NCBI GenBank assembly: GCA_045807125.1
Contig: JBJMHZ010000005.1
Location: 1 to 64,000 of the forward strand
Origin: JBJMHZ01 sp045807125
Lineage (GTDB): Bacteria; Actinomycetota; Actinomycetes; JAWWOL01
Direction: 5' to 3'
Length of the DNA stretch: 64,000 bases
Shown here one piece after another: positions 1 through 10,803 of the stretch. The stretch's first letter is position 1, and every line of letters begins with the position of its first letter. Below the pieces are notes generated by a model. That model ran no database searches and had not been told where the DNA came from. It saw only the letters and a program-made list of their open reading frames with translations. The translations under genes were made by a program, and so were the position numbers.

Positions 1-197
1 GCACCGACGTCGTCGGCATCTTCCCCAACCGCGACGCGCTGACCCGCCTGGTCGGCGCCGTCCTCGCCGAGCAACACGACGAATGGACCGAGATGCGCCG
101 CTACATCGGCCTCGACGTGCTCACCCGATGCCGGCCCGCCCCCCACCACGAAGCCCAAAGGACCGAGGAGATGCCCCTGACCGCCATCACCGCATAA
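1..197 (+). CDS. IS256-family transposase, C-terminal end (cut by window edge)
   Basis: The frame entering the window encodes the last 64 residues of a mutator (IS256-type) transposase and ends at TAA 195-197. The recognisable piece is VVGIFPNRDALTRLVG followed by AEQHDEWTEMRRYIGLDVL, which is the conserved tail of IS256 transposases in actinomycetes. The catalytic DDE residues lie upstream of the window, so intactness cannot be judged. A candidate terminal inverted repeat follows about 35 bp downstream. Family call is confident; activity is unknown. Confidence 0.8.
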   Translation, partial: TDVVGIFPNRDALTRLVGAVLAEQHDEWTEMRRYIGLDVLTRCRPAPHHEAQRTEEMPLTAITA

Positions 198-230
198 AGT
201 CAGCCGAAGGATCACGCGGCGACCAACTCA

Positions 231-254
231 CACACCACGCCGGCGGGCGCGACC
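231..254. repeat. Candidate right terminal inverted repeat of the IS256-type element
   Basis: The stretch reads cacaccacgccggcgggcg followed by cgacc. Its reverse complement begins GGTCGCGCC and ends GTGGTGTG, the general form of IS256-family ends. It sits 33 bp after the transposase stop, a usual distance. The left end is outside the window, so the pairing cannot be tested. Confidence 0.4.
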
Positions 255-366
255 CAAGGTGGCGGACACCTGAGCTCGAACCGCAAGTTGCCCTGCCTGA
301 AAGACTGTTGCAGGGCAGGGACAGGTAGCGACGTGTTGAACGAAGCAGCGGCAGGGAGGCAGGAGG

Positions 367-912
367 GTGAGCGGCAACTTTCGGGCCCGGTTTCCCCAGT
401 ACCGGACCGCTCAGGAGCAGGCACGCCTCGACGCCGACAGTGCTGCGGCCAGGGAGGATACGCAGCGCACCAGGTACGACGCAGTGATCGGCGAGAGCCT
501 ACGAACCCTTAGAGACGCCGTGCGCGTTCTCCCGGAGAGCGACGTGCCAGTCGCCGCCGTGGAGCTGCCCGCGCGTCTGCTGCGTCCGGGCCGCACGACG
601 GCAGGATGGGTCTTCGGAGAGTACACATTTCCATCGGGCAACGAGGCGCGTCCCACAGGGTCCGGTCCTTGGCACTATGCCATTACCGAGGAGGGACTTG
701 TCGTAGGCGGACGACGAGAATGCCGCGGCGAAATGTTCGCGGTTGTAGTGACGAATTCCTATCGCCATGCGAAGACCGCCATGCAGCTACTGGACCACCA
801 AGAGGAGCACTTTCGATCGAAGGGATTCCCTAAGCGCTACTACGGTGACTCCGGTCTAACCTCGCTGCTGCTGAGCCCACAAGAAATCAAGGCGGCTCTG
901 CGCATGCTCTAA
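367..912 (+). CDS. Hypothetical protein, 181 aa
   Basis: A GTG start at 367 is preceded by GGGAGG at 354-359, seven bases away, which fixes the start. The protein is soluble with no signal peptide or membrane segment. Residues 1-60 are charged and probably helical (many Arg, Asp and Glu). The middle contains a GPWHYAITEEGLVVGG stretch that looks like beta strands. I do not recognise the family. Codon choice is less GC-extreme than in the genes to the right, and it sits directly beside an IS end, so acquired DNA is plausible. A real gene is likely given the ribosome binding site, but the function is unknown. Confidence 0.55.
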   Translation: MSGNFRARFPQYRTAQEQARLDADSAAAREDTQRTRYDAVIGESLRTLRDAVRVLPESDVPVAAVELPARLLRPGRTTAGWVFGEYTFPSGNEARPTGSGPWHYAITEEGLVVGGRRECRGEMFAVVVTNSYRHAKTAMQLLDHQEEHFRSKGFPKRYYGDSGLTSLLLSPQEIKAALRML

Positions 913-1136
913 CGCCGGGCAGACCGCGGCTCGTTGACGAGCGCGCCTCAGCGCAACTGAGGATGTACTAGCGACTAGCCACGTTGGCCAGGTCGGTCGG
1001 ACCGCTGCGTGCGGTTGCCACGGTGCCCCGACGACTGCGAGCCTTGGCGGGGCGGTGCCTACCGGTGTACGAGGCTGCCGGCGAGGGTCGAGGTCGTGGC
1101 TCGCTATGGCGCCTGATGCAGTGGGGCTCGGCCCGA

Positions 1137-1337
1137 TCAGTGCGAGGGCTGCGGCGCCTTGCACTTGACCTTCGGATTGGCGCCCACGTAGTTCAGCGGG
1201 CCAGCCAGGACGGTCACGGCGACGGTGCCGGCCTTCGCGCAGCTTGGTCGACCGCCACTCAGGTAGTGGCGCTGACCGGCGGCGATGGCACCGATCGCCA
1301 ACCAAACCACCAGCGCGACGATGACGACGGAGCGCAT
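1137..1337 (-). CDS. Small single-span membrane protein, 66 aa
   Basis: The first 20 residues (MRSVVIVALVVWLAIGAIAA) form a membrane anchor or uncleaved signal. A short outside segment with two cysteines (in RPSCAKAG and KVKCKAP) and the stretch AGPLNYVGANPKVKCK follows. From memory, similar 60-70 aa proteins ending in PLNYxGxNPKxxC occur widely in actinomycetes, with no assigned function. The two cysteines could form a disulfide outside the membrane. It stands alone, with no obvious operon partner on either side. The gene call rests on this pattern recognition and not on a clear ribosome binding site. Confidence 0.6.
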   Translation of the reverse strand: MRSVVIVALVVWLAIGAIAAGQRHYLSGGRPSCAKAGTVAVTVLAGPLNYVGANPKVKCKAPQPSH

Positions 1338-1601
1338 GGCCGCCTACCGCCGCCGCTGCCCATGGTTGGAGCGCGAGCTTCCAGGGACGACCAACCCACT
1401 GCCCTCCTATGACTGCCGAGCGCAGCGCGCCTCTGTGGCCGCTGGTGATCTCCGTATGCCCGCACAGTGGGAGTCCATGCCCTTCCGCGACCGGATGGCC
1501 ACGCTTCGTGCAGGGCCGCACGTCGTCGAGATCGACGTCAGAGGCGTCCACGCGGAGACCGACCGCGCGCGCCGCGGTCGCGCGGTGGCGACGGCCGTGG
1601 C

Positions 1602-2207
1602 CTACGGCTGCTGCGCCAGGGACCGTACGACGCGAGCGGGTGCGCCGACCGCCAGGACGTTGGCCGGGAGGTCCCTGGTGACGACGGAGCCGGCGCCTAC
1701 GACCGTGCCCTCGCCGATGCTCGCACCGGGACAGACGATGACGCCACCGCCGAGCCACACGTTGTCTCCGATGGTGACGGGTCGCGCTGATTCCCATTTG
1801 TCACGGCGTGGTCCCGGCTCCAGCGGGTGCGTTGCGGTGAGGAGCTGGACGTTGGGGCCGATCTGCACGTCGTCCCCGATGCTGATGGGCCCTACGTCGA
1901 GGATGACCAGTCCGAAGTTGGCGAAGGTCCGGGCGCCGATGCGCGTCCGGTGGCCGTAGTCGCAGTAGAGCGGCGGCCGGATCTCCGAGCCCTCGCCCAA
2001 GCCGCCCAGCAACTGCGTCAGCAGCCGTCGCCGCTCCGCAGGGTCCGACGCCGGTGAGCGGTTGAACGCCTCCATCAGCGCCATCGCGCGCTGGTTCTCC
2101 TCAGCCAGCACAGCGTCGTCCGCGATGTAGGGCTCGCCGGCCAGCATGCGGTCGCGCATCGATCGCCCGTGGCTCGTCACGAGCCGAGGGTAGCGCCGCT
2201 GCCCCAT
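1602..2207 (-). CDS. Maltose/galactoside O-acetyltransferase family protein
   Basis: The product is a left-handed beta-helix acetyltransferase of the Maa/LacA/NodL group, which moves acetyl from acetyl-CoA to a sugar hydroxyl. The N-terminal helical Mac domain is visible as MLAGEPYIADD...NQRAMALMEAFN. Hexapeptide repeats follow (IGARTFANFGLVILDV, IGDDVQIGPNVQLLTATHPL), with the catalytic His in THPL and a second set IGDNVWLGGGVIVCPGASIG. The usual C-terminal GAPARVVR closes it. The family normally starts a few residues before MLAGE, so ATG at 2159 or GTG at 2180 are real alternatives to the ATG at 2207. None has a good ribosome binding site. Confidence 0.85.
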   Translation of the reverse strand: MGQRRYPRLVTSHGRSMRDRMLAGEPYIADDAVLAEENQRAMALMEAFNRSPASDPAERRRLLTQLLGGLGEGSEIRPPLYCDYGHRTRIGARTFANFGLVILDVGPISIGDDVQIGPNVQLLTATHPLEPGPRRDKWESARPVTIGDNVWLGGGVIVCPGASIGEGTVVGAGSVVTRDLPANVLAVGAPARVVRSLAQQP

Positions 2208-2234
2208 CCGCCCGGGAGAGCGAATGGCCGCGGC

Positions 2235-3638
<1,404 letters not shown>

Positions 3639-3815
3639 GGCGTACCTCCAGCGGGCCCAGCGGCTTTGCCATCAGGGTCGCACGCGACGGACCGGCTGTG
3701 ACTCCCGGGGACCGGAACGGGCGATGGCGTGAAACACTCGGGGGACGAAACGGGAGCCCAGCGAGGCGGCGACGGCCACTGAAGGCCAGCGAAGATCACG
3801 AAGGAGACGCCGGCG

Positions 3816-6368
3816 GTGTCGGTCAACAACATCACGCGCGACGAGGCCCGTGAGCGGGCTCGGTTGCTCGACGTCGACCGGTACGTGGTCGACCTCGACC
3901 TCACGACGGGTCCTTCGACGTTCCGGTCGACATCGGAAGTGACGTTCGCCTGCTCGCAGCCGGGCAGCGGCAGCTACCTCGACCTGACCGCCGCGACCGT
4001 GCACGAGGTGGTCCTGAACGGCGAGTCCCTCGACCCGGCCGAGGTCTTCGACGGCAACCGAGTGCAGCTGCACGGGCTCGCCGCGAGCAACTCGCTGCGC
4101 GTGGTGGCCGACTGCCCTTACATGCGCACCGGCGAGGGGCTGCACCGGTTCGTCGACCCGGTCGACGACGCGGTCTACCTCTACACCCAGTTCGAGACGT
4201 TCGACGCGCACCGGATGTACGGCTGCTTCGACCAGCCCGATCTGAAGGCGCAGTTCGCCTTCCGGGTGACCGCCCCCGCCGGCTGGCAGGTCGTGTCCAA
4301 CGCGCCGGTCGAGAGCTGCGAGCCGTCCGGCGACGCGATCCGCGTCACGTTCGCCGCGACCCCGCAGATGTCCACCTACATCACCGCGCTGGTGGCCGGC
4401 CCGTACCACCGGGTCACCGACTCGTACGTCTCGCCGGCGGGCGTCGAGATACCGCTCGGTCTGTACTGCCGCTCCTCGCTGGCGCAGCACCTCGACGCCG
4501 ACGCCCTGTTCGAGGTGACCAAGCAGGGCTTCGACTTCTTCCACGCGACGTTCGACTACCCCTACGCGTTCGCGAAGTACGACCAGCTGTTCGTGCCCGA
4601 GTTCAACGCGGGCGCGATGGAGAACGCGGGCTGCGTGACGTTCCTCGAGGACTACGTCTTCCGCTCCAAGGTGACGGACTACTCCTACGAGCGGCGCGCC
4701 GAGACCATCCTGCACGAGATGGCCCACATGTGGTTCGGCGACCTCGTCACCATGCGGTGGTGGGACGACCTGTGGCTCAACGAGTCGTTCGCCAGCTACG
4801 CGGCCGTGCTCGCTCAGTCGGAGGCCACCCGCTGGACCAGCGCGTGGACGACGTTCGCCAACGTGGAGAAGACCTGGGCCTACCGCCAGGACCAGCTCCC
4901 GTCCACCCACCCGATCGCGTCCGACATCATCGATATCGAGGCGGTACGGGTCAACTTCGACGGCATCACGTACGCGAAGGGCGCGAGCGTCCTCAAGCAA
5001 CTGGTGGCGTGGGTGGGGCGCGACGAGTTCATCGCGGGGCTGCGCGCGTACTTCCGCACCCACGAGTGGAGCAACACCTCGCTGCAGGACCTGCTCGACG
5101 CGCTGGAGCAGTCCAGCGGGCGCGACCTGTCCGCGTGGTCGAAGCAGTGGCTCGAGACGGCCGGCGTCAACACGCTCCGCCCGTCGTTCGAGACCGACGA
5201 CAGGGGTGCGTTCACGTCGTTCGCCGTGCTGCAGGAGGCACCCGCCGACTGGCCCACCCTCCGCTCGCACCGCGTCGCGATCGGGCTCTACGACCTCGAG
5301 GGCGACCAGCTCGCCCGGCGCGAGCGCGTCGAGGTCGACGTCATCGGCGACCGCACCGAGGTGCCGGCGCTCGCCGGGCAGCGCCAGCCCGATCTCGTCC
5401 TCGTCAACGACGACGACCTCACGTACGCCAAGATCCGCCTCGACCCGCGCTCGCTGACGACCCTCACCCAGCACATCGGCGGCTTCGAGTCGTCGCTGCC
5501 GCGCACCCTGTGCTGGGCCGCGGCCTGGGACATGATGCGCGACGCCGAGCTCGCCGCCCGCGACTACATCGCGCTGGTGCTCGGCGGCATCGGCCAGGAG
5601 CCCGACGTCGGCGTGGTGCAGTCGCTGCTCGCCCAGGTGCGCAGCGCGCTGATGTTCTACACCGACCCGGCCCACGTTCCGACCGCCCGTCAGCAGATCG
5701 CCGATGCGGCGCACGAGGCGCTGCGCTCGGCAGCCCCCGGCAGCGACCTGCAGCTGACGTGGGCCCGCGCGTTCGCGACGTACGCCCGCAGCGACGAGCA
5801 CCTGGCGCGGGTGCGGAGGATGCTCGACGGCTCGGAGCCGGTCGAGGGCCTGGCCGTCGACACCGACATGCGCTGGCACCTGCTCCGCCAGCTGGCCATC
5901 GCCGGCTGCGCCGACGACGCCGAGATCGACGCCGAGCTCAAGCGCGACAGCACCGCCGCGGGCGAGCGGCACGCCACCACCATACGGGCCGCGCGGCCCT
6001 CGGCGGAGGCCAAGGCGGAGGCGTGGCGGTCGGTCGTCGACTCCGACGACCTGCCCAACGCCATGCAGGCCGCGGTGATCGCCGGCTTCCAGCAGCCCGA
6101 GCACGTCGACGTGCTGCGCGCCTACGTCGAGCCGTACTTCGCCTCGATCAGCGACATCTGGCGCAACCGCACGCACGAGATGGCGACCGGCATCGTCGAG
6201 GGCCTCTACCCGAGCCTGCTCATCGAGCAGGCGACCATCGACCGCACCGACGCCTTCCTCCGCACCGACGACGTGCCGCCGGCCCTGCGCCGGCTGCTGC
6301 TCGAGGGACGGGCCGGCGTCGTACGGGCGCTGCGGGGTCGCGAGCGCGACGCCGCGGCCGCCGGCTGA
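3816..6368 (+). CDS. pepN: Aminopeptidase N (M1 family)
   Basis: An 850-residue M1 zinc metallopeptidase that removes N-terminal residues from peptides in the cytoplasm. The substrate-anchoring GAMEN motif is at about residue 268. The zinc site HEMAHMWFGD lies near residue 303, with the third ligand in WLNESFASY. A long ERAP1-like helical C-terminal half follows. GTG at 3816 is the first start of the frame and the N-terminal sequence NNITRDEARERARLLDVDRY is typical. The opposite-strand neighbour encodes a DUF5130 protein, the same pairing as Rv2467/Rv2468c in Mycobacterium tuberculosis, which supports the assignment. Confidence 0.95.
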   Translation: MSVNNITRDEARERARLLDVDRYVVDLDLTTGPSTFRSTSEVTFACSQPGSGSYLDLTAATVHEVVLNGESLDPAEVFDGNRVQLHGLAASNSLRVVADCPYMRTGEGLHRFVDPVDDAVYLYTQFETFDAHRMYGCFDQPDLKAQFAFRVTAPAGWQVVSNAPVESCEPSGDAIRVTFAATPQMSTYITALVAGPYHRVTDSYVSPAGVEIPLGLYCRSSLAQHLDADALFEVTKQGFDFFHATFDYPYAFAKYDQLFVPEFNAGAMENAGCVTFLEDYVFRSKVTDYSYERRAETILHEMAHMWFGDLVTMRWWDDLWLNESFASYAAVLAQSEATRWTSAWTTFANVEKTWAYRQDQLPSTHPIASDIIDIEAVRVNFDGITYAKGASVLKQLVAWVGRDEFIAGLRAYFRTHEWSNTSLQDLLDALEQSSGRDLSAWSKQWLETAGVNTLRPSFETDDRGAFTSFAVLQEAPADWPTLRSHRVAIGLYDLEGDQLARRERVEVDVIGDRTEVPALAGQRQPDLVLVNDDDLTYAKIRLDPRSLTTLTQHIGGFESSLPRTLCWAAAWDMMRDAELAARDYIALVLGGIGQEPDVGVVQSLLAQVRSALMFYTDPAHVPTARQQIADAAHEALRSAAPGSDLQLTWARAFATYARSDEHLARVRRMLDGSEPVEGLAVDTDMRWHLLRQLAIAGCADDAEIDAELKRDSTAAGERHATTIRAARPSAEAKAEAWRSVVDSDDLPNAMQAAVIAGFQQPEHVDVLRAYVEPYFASISDIWRNRTHEMATGIVEGLYPSLLIEQATIDRTDAFLRTDDVPPALRRLLLEGRAGVVRALRGRERDAAAAG

Positions 6369-6404
6369 GCGAGCCGAGCGGAGGACCACCCGGCCGCGGC
6401 AGCC

Positions 6405-6788
6405 TCAGGGCACGCGGCTGCGGCCGGGCGTCCTGGCGTGCTCGGCGAGCATCCGCAGGCCGGTCACGATGCCGCCCACGAGGTCGCCGCCCGAGAACGA
6501 GCTCGTCATCGAGAGCGCCGCGAGGGCGCAGTCGCGGTCGCTGAGCCGGTGGCGCACCTCGGTCCCGGTGACGATCTCGACGCGGCGCTCGTTGGGCGCG
6601 ACCATCACCAGCACCGAGTGCCGGGGGTCGGGCAGCGCCTTGTGCAGCCGCTCCGCGTGCTCGCCAGGGTCCTCGTCCGGGCGGCCGACGAAGACCGAGA
6701 ACTGCACGCCCGTGTCGACGCTGACCGCCTCCACGGTGCGGCTGATCTCGCGGAGCTGCCGCTCGCTGAACGCCTCACCAGCCGGCAC
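6405..6788 (-). CDS. DUF5130 family protein
   Basis: A 127-residue protein of the actinobacterial DUF5130 family, with a fold probably related to TPM domains. Visible conserved stretches are FSVFVGRPDEDP, HSVLVMVAPNERRVEIVTG and MTSSFSGGDLVGGI. There is no signal peptide. It lies tail to tail with pepN. Its start at 6788 overlaps the stop of the upstream membrane-protein gene (6775) by 14 bp, so the two are probably co-translated. The function is not established. Confidence 0.8.
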   Translation of the reverse strand: MPAGEAFSERQLREISRTVEAVSVDTGVQFSVFVGRPDEDPGEHAERLHKALPDPRHSVLVMVAPNERRVEIVTGTEVRHRLSDRDCALAALSMTSSFSGGDLVGGIVTGLRMLAEHARTPGRSRVP

Positions 6789-7122
6789 TGGCGCCGCCCC
6801 CCTTCATCACGATGGCGGGCGTCGAGACGATCGCCTTCTCGGGGTCGTCAGGGCCGTTGAACCACACGGCGTCGTAGTCCCACACCCGGCTGGGCCGGTA
6901 GCGCGGCCGCTTGCGCATCGACGGTGCGTACGTCAGCAGCGTGATGAGCAGGAACGTGCCGAGCGGGATCGCGACGAAGATCAGGACGACGTACCACGCG
7001 CCGGTGCGCGACGACGTCTCGCCGTCGTCGACCCTGGCCTGGGCGGGCAGCGCCGCCAGCACGGGGCAGGCCAGCGCGGCCCAGGCCAGCGCGGCCGCGC
7101 GGGCGATGCGACGAGCTCTCAC
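6775..7122 (-). CDS. Membrane protein with signal peptide, 115 aa
   Basis: GTG at 7122 is chosen because GGAAGGA lies six bases upstream; an upstream ATG at 7176 would add Arg-rich sequence. The N-terminus is a signal peptide or anchor ending near LPAQARVDDG. A second membrane segment (WYVVLIFVAIPLGTFLLITL) follows, and then a cytoplasmic tail with RPSRVWDYDAVWFNGP. The gene overlaps the DUF5130 gene and looks co-expressed with it. I do not recognise the family; a short C-terminal tail containing Trp and Asp-Pro motifs is typical of small actinobacterial membrane proteins. Confidence 0.65.
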   Translation of the reverse strand: MRARRIARAAALAWAALACPVLAALPAQARVDDGETSSRTGAWYVVLIFVAIPLGTFLLITLLTYAPSMRKRPRYRPSRVWDYDAVWFNGPDDPEKAIVSTPAIVMKGGGASAGW

Positions 7123-7206
7123 GGCATCCTTCCGGGGCGGGCGGAGTCGGACGGGCAGCCGGACAACGGCAAGCACGGCAACCGTAGCGAACCCCCCTGC
7201 CGGCCA

Positions 7207-9318
7207 TCACGACCGGTCCGGTGACGCGGGGCTCCGGCGGGCCAGCGCCGCCGCGATGCGGGCCGCGAGCGGCGCGTCGAGCGCCTCGTCGACGAGCACC
7301 GGCCGGCCGGCCGCGTCGGCCAGCGGCAGCCGCCAGTTGGGGTACTCGTCGACCGTGCCGGGCAGGTTGGGCTGGCGCAGGTCACCCACGGCGTCGCCCG
7401 GGTAGGCGAGCTTCACCACGGCCGGCGTGCGACCGAGCAGCTCGTGCAGCGCCACGACGACGTCATCGCCGGTGGGGTCCTCCCCCAGCACGCCCTCCCG
7501 CTGCGCGAGCGCGAGGAGCTCGGCCCGCTCCCGCTCGGCCTGCGCGCGCTCCTCCTCCTCCGGCCGGCCGAGCACCCCGAGCCCGGCCCGTGCGCGAACG
7601 TGCTCGCCGGCGAGGAACCCGGCGGCCGTCGGGAGGTCGTGGGTGCTGATGCTCGCCGCCGCCAGCGCGCGCCACCGCTTCGGCGGGAGCGGTCCGCGGT
7701 CGGTGCCGTCGTCGTCGACGTCGCGGGTGAACCACAGCACGTCGCTGCCGAGCACCCTGCGCGCCGCGAGCGCCTGGGCGACCCTTGGCTCCACGGTGCC
7801 GAGATCCTCGCCGACGACGAGCGCGCCGGCCCGGTGCGCCTCGAGCACGAGGACGGCGAGCAGCGCGTCGTCGTCGTAGCGCACGTACGTCCCGCGCGAG
7901 GCCGGCTCGCCGTCGGGCACCCACCACAGCCGGAAGAGCCCCATGACGTGGTCGATGCGGATGCCGCCCGCGTGCCGAAGGACCGCCCGCAGCATGTCGC
8001 GGAAGGGCGCGTACCCCAGCTCGGCCAGCCGGTCGGGCCGCCAGGGCGGGAGCCGCCAGTCCTGCCCCTGCTGGTTGAACGAGTCGGGCGGCGCACCGAC
8101 CGTCGTCGTGACCGCCAGGGCGTCCTGCAGCGCCCAGGCGTCGGCGCCGCCCGGGTCGACGCCGACGGCCAGGTCGTGGATGACGCCCACCGGCATGCCG
8201 GCCTCGCGCGCCTCCGCCTGCGCCGCCGCGAGCTGCTCGTCGCAGAGCAGCTGGAGCCAGGCGTGCAGCTCGACGCGGTCGGCGAGCTCCTCGCGGGCGC
8301 GGGCCACGTCGGGCGAGTCGGGGCGGCGCAACGGCTCCGGCCACCCGGTCCAGCGCCGGCCGTGCTTCTCGGCGAGCGCGCAGTACGTCGCGAAGTCGCG
8401 CAGCGCGTCGCCCATCTCCCGGGCGAGCGCCGCCGTGCACGCCGCGCGCTCGGGGGATCGCGAGACCGGGAGCAGCAGCTCCAGCGCGGCGAGCTTCGCC
8501 TCCCACGCCGCGTCGCGGTCGAGCCGCTCCGATCGGTTGGTGGCTCGCATCCTGGCCGCGAGCCGGCCGACCTCCACGCGCACGCCCGGGTCGGCGAGCG
8601 CGTGCTCGGGAGCGTCCTCCACCCGCAGGTACAGGGGGCTGCGGAACCGCCGGCTGGACGGGTAGTACGGCGAGCTCTCGATCGGCCGCACCGGCGTGAA
8701 TGCGTGCAGCGGGTTGACGAGCACCGCGCCGGCGCCCTGCTCGCGGCCGGCCCGCCGGGCGATGGCCCGCAGGTCGGCGTAGTCGCCGAGCCCCCACGAG
8801 CCGGCGCTGCGGGCGGCGTAGAGCTGCACCTGCCAGCCCCACAGCTGGGCGGGCACCGGCAGCCGCGGCGGGGCGACGATCAGGGTGGCCGTGCCGGTTC
8901 GCCCGGCGACCTGGACGGTCAGCCGGTGCCAGCCGGGCGGCAGGTCGGCCGGCAGCCGGCAGATCGCGCCGTCGAGCGGCCACTCCCGGGTAGCGCCACC
9001 CTCCAGCTCGACGGTGACGGTCCCGCCGCCGCCCTCGCCCGCAGCGCCCAGCTCCACCGCGCGCTCGGTGCCGGCGATCCCCACCACCGTCGGCGGCAGC
9101 AGCCGGGCGCGCCGCGCCTCTGCCGCGGCGGCCAGCGCCGCCCGTGGATCGGTCGCGTCGACGCCGAGCGCGCCGAGGGTCGTCACCACCACGTCGGCGT
9201 CGACCCGCACCGGCCGGCCGGCCCAGTCGTCGTACGACGTCGCGACCCCGTGCGCGGCGGCCAGTGCGGCGAGGTCGGGGTCGATGTCGTCCCGGTCCCT
9301 GCCGGTCGCGGCACCCAT
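7207..9318 (-). CDS. malQ: 4-alpha-glucanotransferase
   Basis: A 703-residue GH77 amylomaltase that transfers alpha-1,4-glucan segments in maltodextrin and glycogen metabolism. An actinobacterial N-terminal extension of about 130 residues precedes the barrel. The catalytic nucleophile Asp is in GGIRIDHVMGLF, the acid/base Glu in VVGEDLGTV and the transition-state Asp in STHDLPT. The C-terminal LPGTVDEYPNWRLPL is typical. The open frame extends much further upstream into the amidase region, but the family start MGAATGRDRDDIDPDL at 9318 is the sensible choice. There is no trehalose or glycogen gene next to it. Confidence 0.93.
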   Translation of the reverse strand: MGAATGRDRDDIDPDLAALAAAHGVATSYDDWAGRPVRVDADVVVTTLGALGVDATDPRAALAAAAEARRARLLPPTVVGIAGTERAVELGAAGEGGGGTVTVELEGGATREWPLDGAICRLPADLPPGWHRLTVQVAGRTGTATLIVAPPRLPVPAQLWGWQVQLYAARSAGSWGLGDYADLRAIARRAGREQGAGAVLVNPLHAFTPVRPIESSPYYPSSRRFRSPLYLRVEDAPEHALADPGVRVEVGRLAARMRATNRSERLDRDAAWEAKLAALELLLPVSRSPERAACTAALAREMGDALRDFATYCALAEKHGRRWTGWPEPLRRPDSPDVARAREELADRVELHAWLQLLCDEQLAAAQAEAREAGMPVGVIHDLAVGVDPGGADAWALQDALAVTTTVGAPPDSFNQQGQDWRLPPWRPDRLAELGYAPFRDMLRAVLRHAGGIRIDHVMGLFRLWWVPDGEPASRGTYVRYDDDALLAVLVLEAHRAGALVVGEDLGTVEPRVAQALAARRVLGSDVLWFTRDVDDDGTDRGPLPPKRWRALAAASISTHDLPTAAGFLAGEHVRARAGLGVLGRPEEEERAQAERERAELLALAQREGVLGEDPTGDDVVVALHELLGRTPAVVKLAYPGDAVGDLRQPNLPGTVDEYPNWRLPLADAAGRPVLVDEALDAPLAARIAAALARRSPASPDRS

Positions 9319-9368
9319 GAGGGGCAGTCTGTCCGGCCCGCCCGCGGCGCAACCGCACGGGCCGGGGG

Positions 9369-10796
9369 TCAGCCCGTCCAGGCCGGCGGCACCCGGTGGG
9401 CCCACGGCCGGGCAGCCTCGAGCTGGGCGGCGAGGCTGACGAGGGTGGCCTCGTCGTGCGGCCGGCCGGCGAGCTGGACGCCGATCGGCAGCGGCGCCGG
9501 GCCAGCCGTCCAATGCAGCGGCAGGACGATGGCCGGCTGGCCGGTGATGTTGTACGGGGCGGTGAACGGCGTGAACCGCTCCTGCGCGGCGAAGTCGGCG
9601 GCCGGGTCGGCGTCGTCCCGCAGCGCCCCCAGCGGCAACGGCGGCTGGGCGAGCGCGGGGGTGAGCACCGCGTCGTACTGCGCCGTCGCCGCGATCGCGG
9701 CCCTGGACACCACGGTCAGCTGCGCCGAGGCCGCCACGTACTCGGGGCCGCTGCGCGCGACCCCCTGGGCCCGCAGCCAGGTGGTGAGCGGCCGCAGCAG
9801 GCCGGTGCGCTCCGGCGGCACCGGGACGAGCGTCGAGCGCACCCACCACACGGTCTCGAAGAGCGGCACGACGTCGGCGCCGAACGGCGGCCCGACGTCG
9901 ACGACCTCGTGGCCGAGGTCGGTGAGCAGGTCGGTGGCCGCCTCGTACGCCGCCACGCACTCGGGGTGCACGTCGGCCGCGGCGATCACCGGGGTGCGGT
10001 AGCGCCCGATGCGCAGCCGCCCAGGGTCGCGCTCGGCGGCGGCGAGCAGCGGCTCGCGCAGCGGCGGCGCCCAGGTGATGTCGCCAGGCATCGGGCCGGC
10101 CATCGCGTCGAGCAGCGCCGCCGCGTCGGGCACCGTGCGGGCCAGCGGGCCCTGCACGGCCATGCCGGTCGCGTCGCCGAAGGGCCCCATGCTCACCCGG
10201 TCGCGACTCGGCTTGATGCCGACGAGCCCGCAGCAGCTGGCCGGGATGCGGATCGAGCCGGCGGCGTCGTTGCCGTGCGCGAACGGCACCAGGCCGGCCG
10301 CGACCGCCGCCGCCGCTCCCCCGCTGCTGCCGCCGGCCATCCGCGCGAGGTCCCAGGGGGTGCGCGCGGGCGGCGCCGCCGCCGGCTCGGTGTAGCAGGC
10401 GGCCCCGAACTCGGGGCTGCTCGTCTTGCCGACGCTGACCGTGCCGGCCGCCCGCAGCTTGACGACCACGTTGTCGTCGACGGCCGGCACGAAGTCGTCG
10501 TACGCCGCGCTGCCGAACGTCGTCCGCACGCCGGCCGTGCCCGTGAGGTCCTTGATCGCGATCGGGACGCCGAGCAGCGGCGGCAAGCCGGCCGGGCCGG
10601 CCCTGCGCAGGGCGGCCGCGGCCTCCATGGCCGCCGCGCGGGCCACCTCGGGGACGACCGTGACGAAGGCGCCGACGCTGCCGTCCAGGCGGTCGATGCG
10701 GTCGAGGTAGTGGTCGACCAGCTCGACGGGGTCGATCTCGCCGCGCCGCAGCGCGGCCGCCTGCTGGAGCGCGGTCAGGTCGTGCAGCTCGCTCAC
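9369..10796 (-). CDS. Amidase (amidase signature family)
   Basis: A 475-residue amidase-signature enzyme that hydrolyses or transfers amide nitrogen. The Ser-cisSer-Lys triad is visible: Lys in GVPIAIKDLTG, cis-Ser in GGSSGGAAAA and nucleophile Ser in NDAAGSIRIPASCCG. The C-terminal PYNITGQPAIVLPLHW is usual for the group. It resembles GatA, but gatB and gatC are absent nearby, so a catabolic amidase is more likely than the tRNA-dependent amidotransferase subunit. It follows the HNH gene by seven bases and is probably transcribed with it. Confidence 0.9.
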   Translation of the reverse strand: MSELHDLTALQQAAALRRGEIDPVELVDHYLDRIDRLDGSVGAFVTVVPEVARAAAMEAAAALRRAGPAGLPPLLGVPIAIKDLTGTAGVRTTFGSAAYDDFVPAVDDNVVVKLRAAGTVSVGKTSSPEFGAACYTEPAAAPPARTPWDLARMAGGSSGGAAAAVAAGLVPFAHGNDAAGSIRIPASCCGLVGIKPSRDRVSMGPFGDATGMAVQGPLARTVPDAAALLDAMAGPMPGDITWAPPLREPLLAAAERDPGRLRIGRYRTPVIAAADVHPECVAAYEAATDLLTDLGHEVVDVGPPFGADVVPLFETVWWVRSTLVPVPPERTGLLRPLTTWLRAQGVARSGPEYVAASAQLTVVSRAAIAATAQYDAVLTPALAQPPLPLGALRDDADPAADFAAQERFTPFTAPYNITGQPAIVLPLHWTAGPAPLPIGVQLAGRPHDEATLVSLAAQLEAARPWAHRVPPAWTG

Positions 10797-10803
10797 GGGC
10801 AGC

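Noticed and set aside
3672..6389. Very long open frame antisense to pepN
   Set aside because: High-GC codon bias keeps the antisense frame open. The product is His/Arg/Val-rich with no domain, while the sense strand has all M1 motifs.
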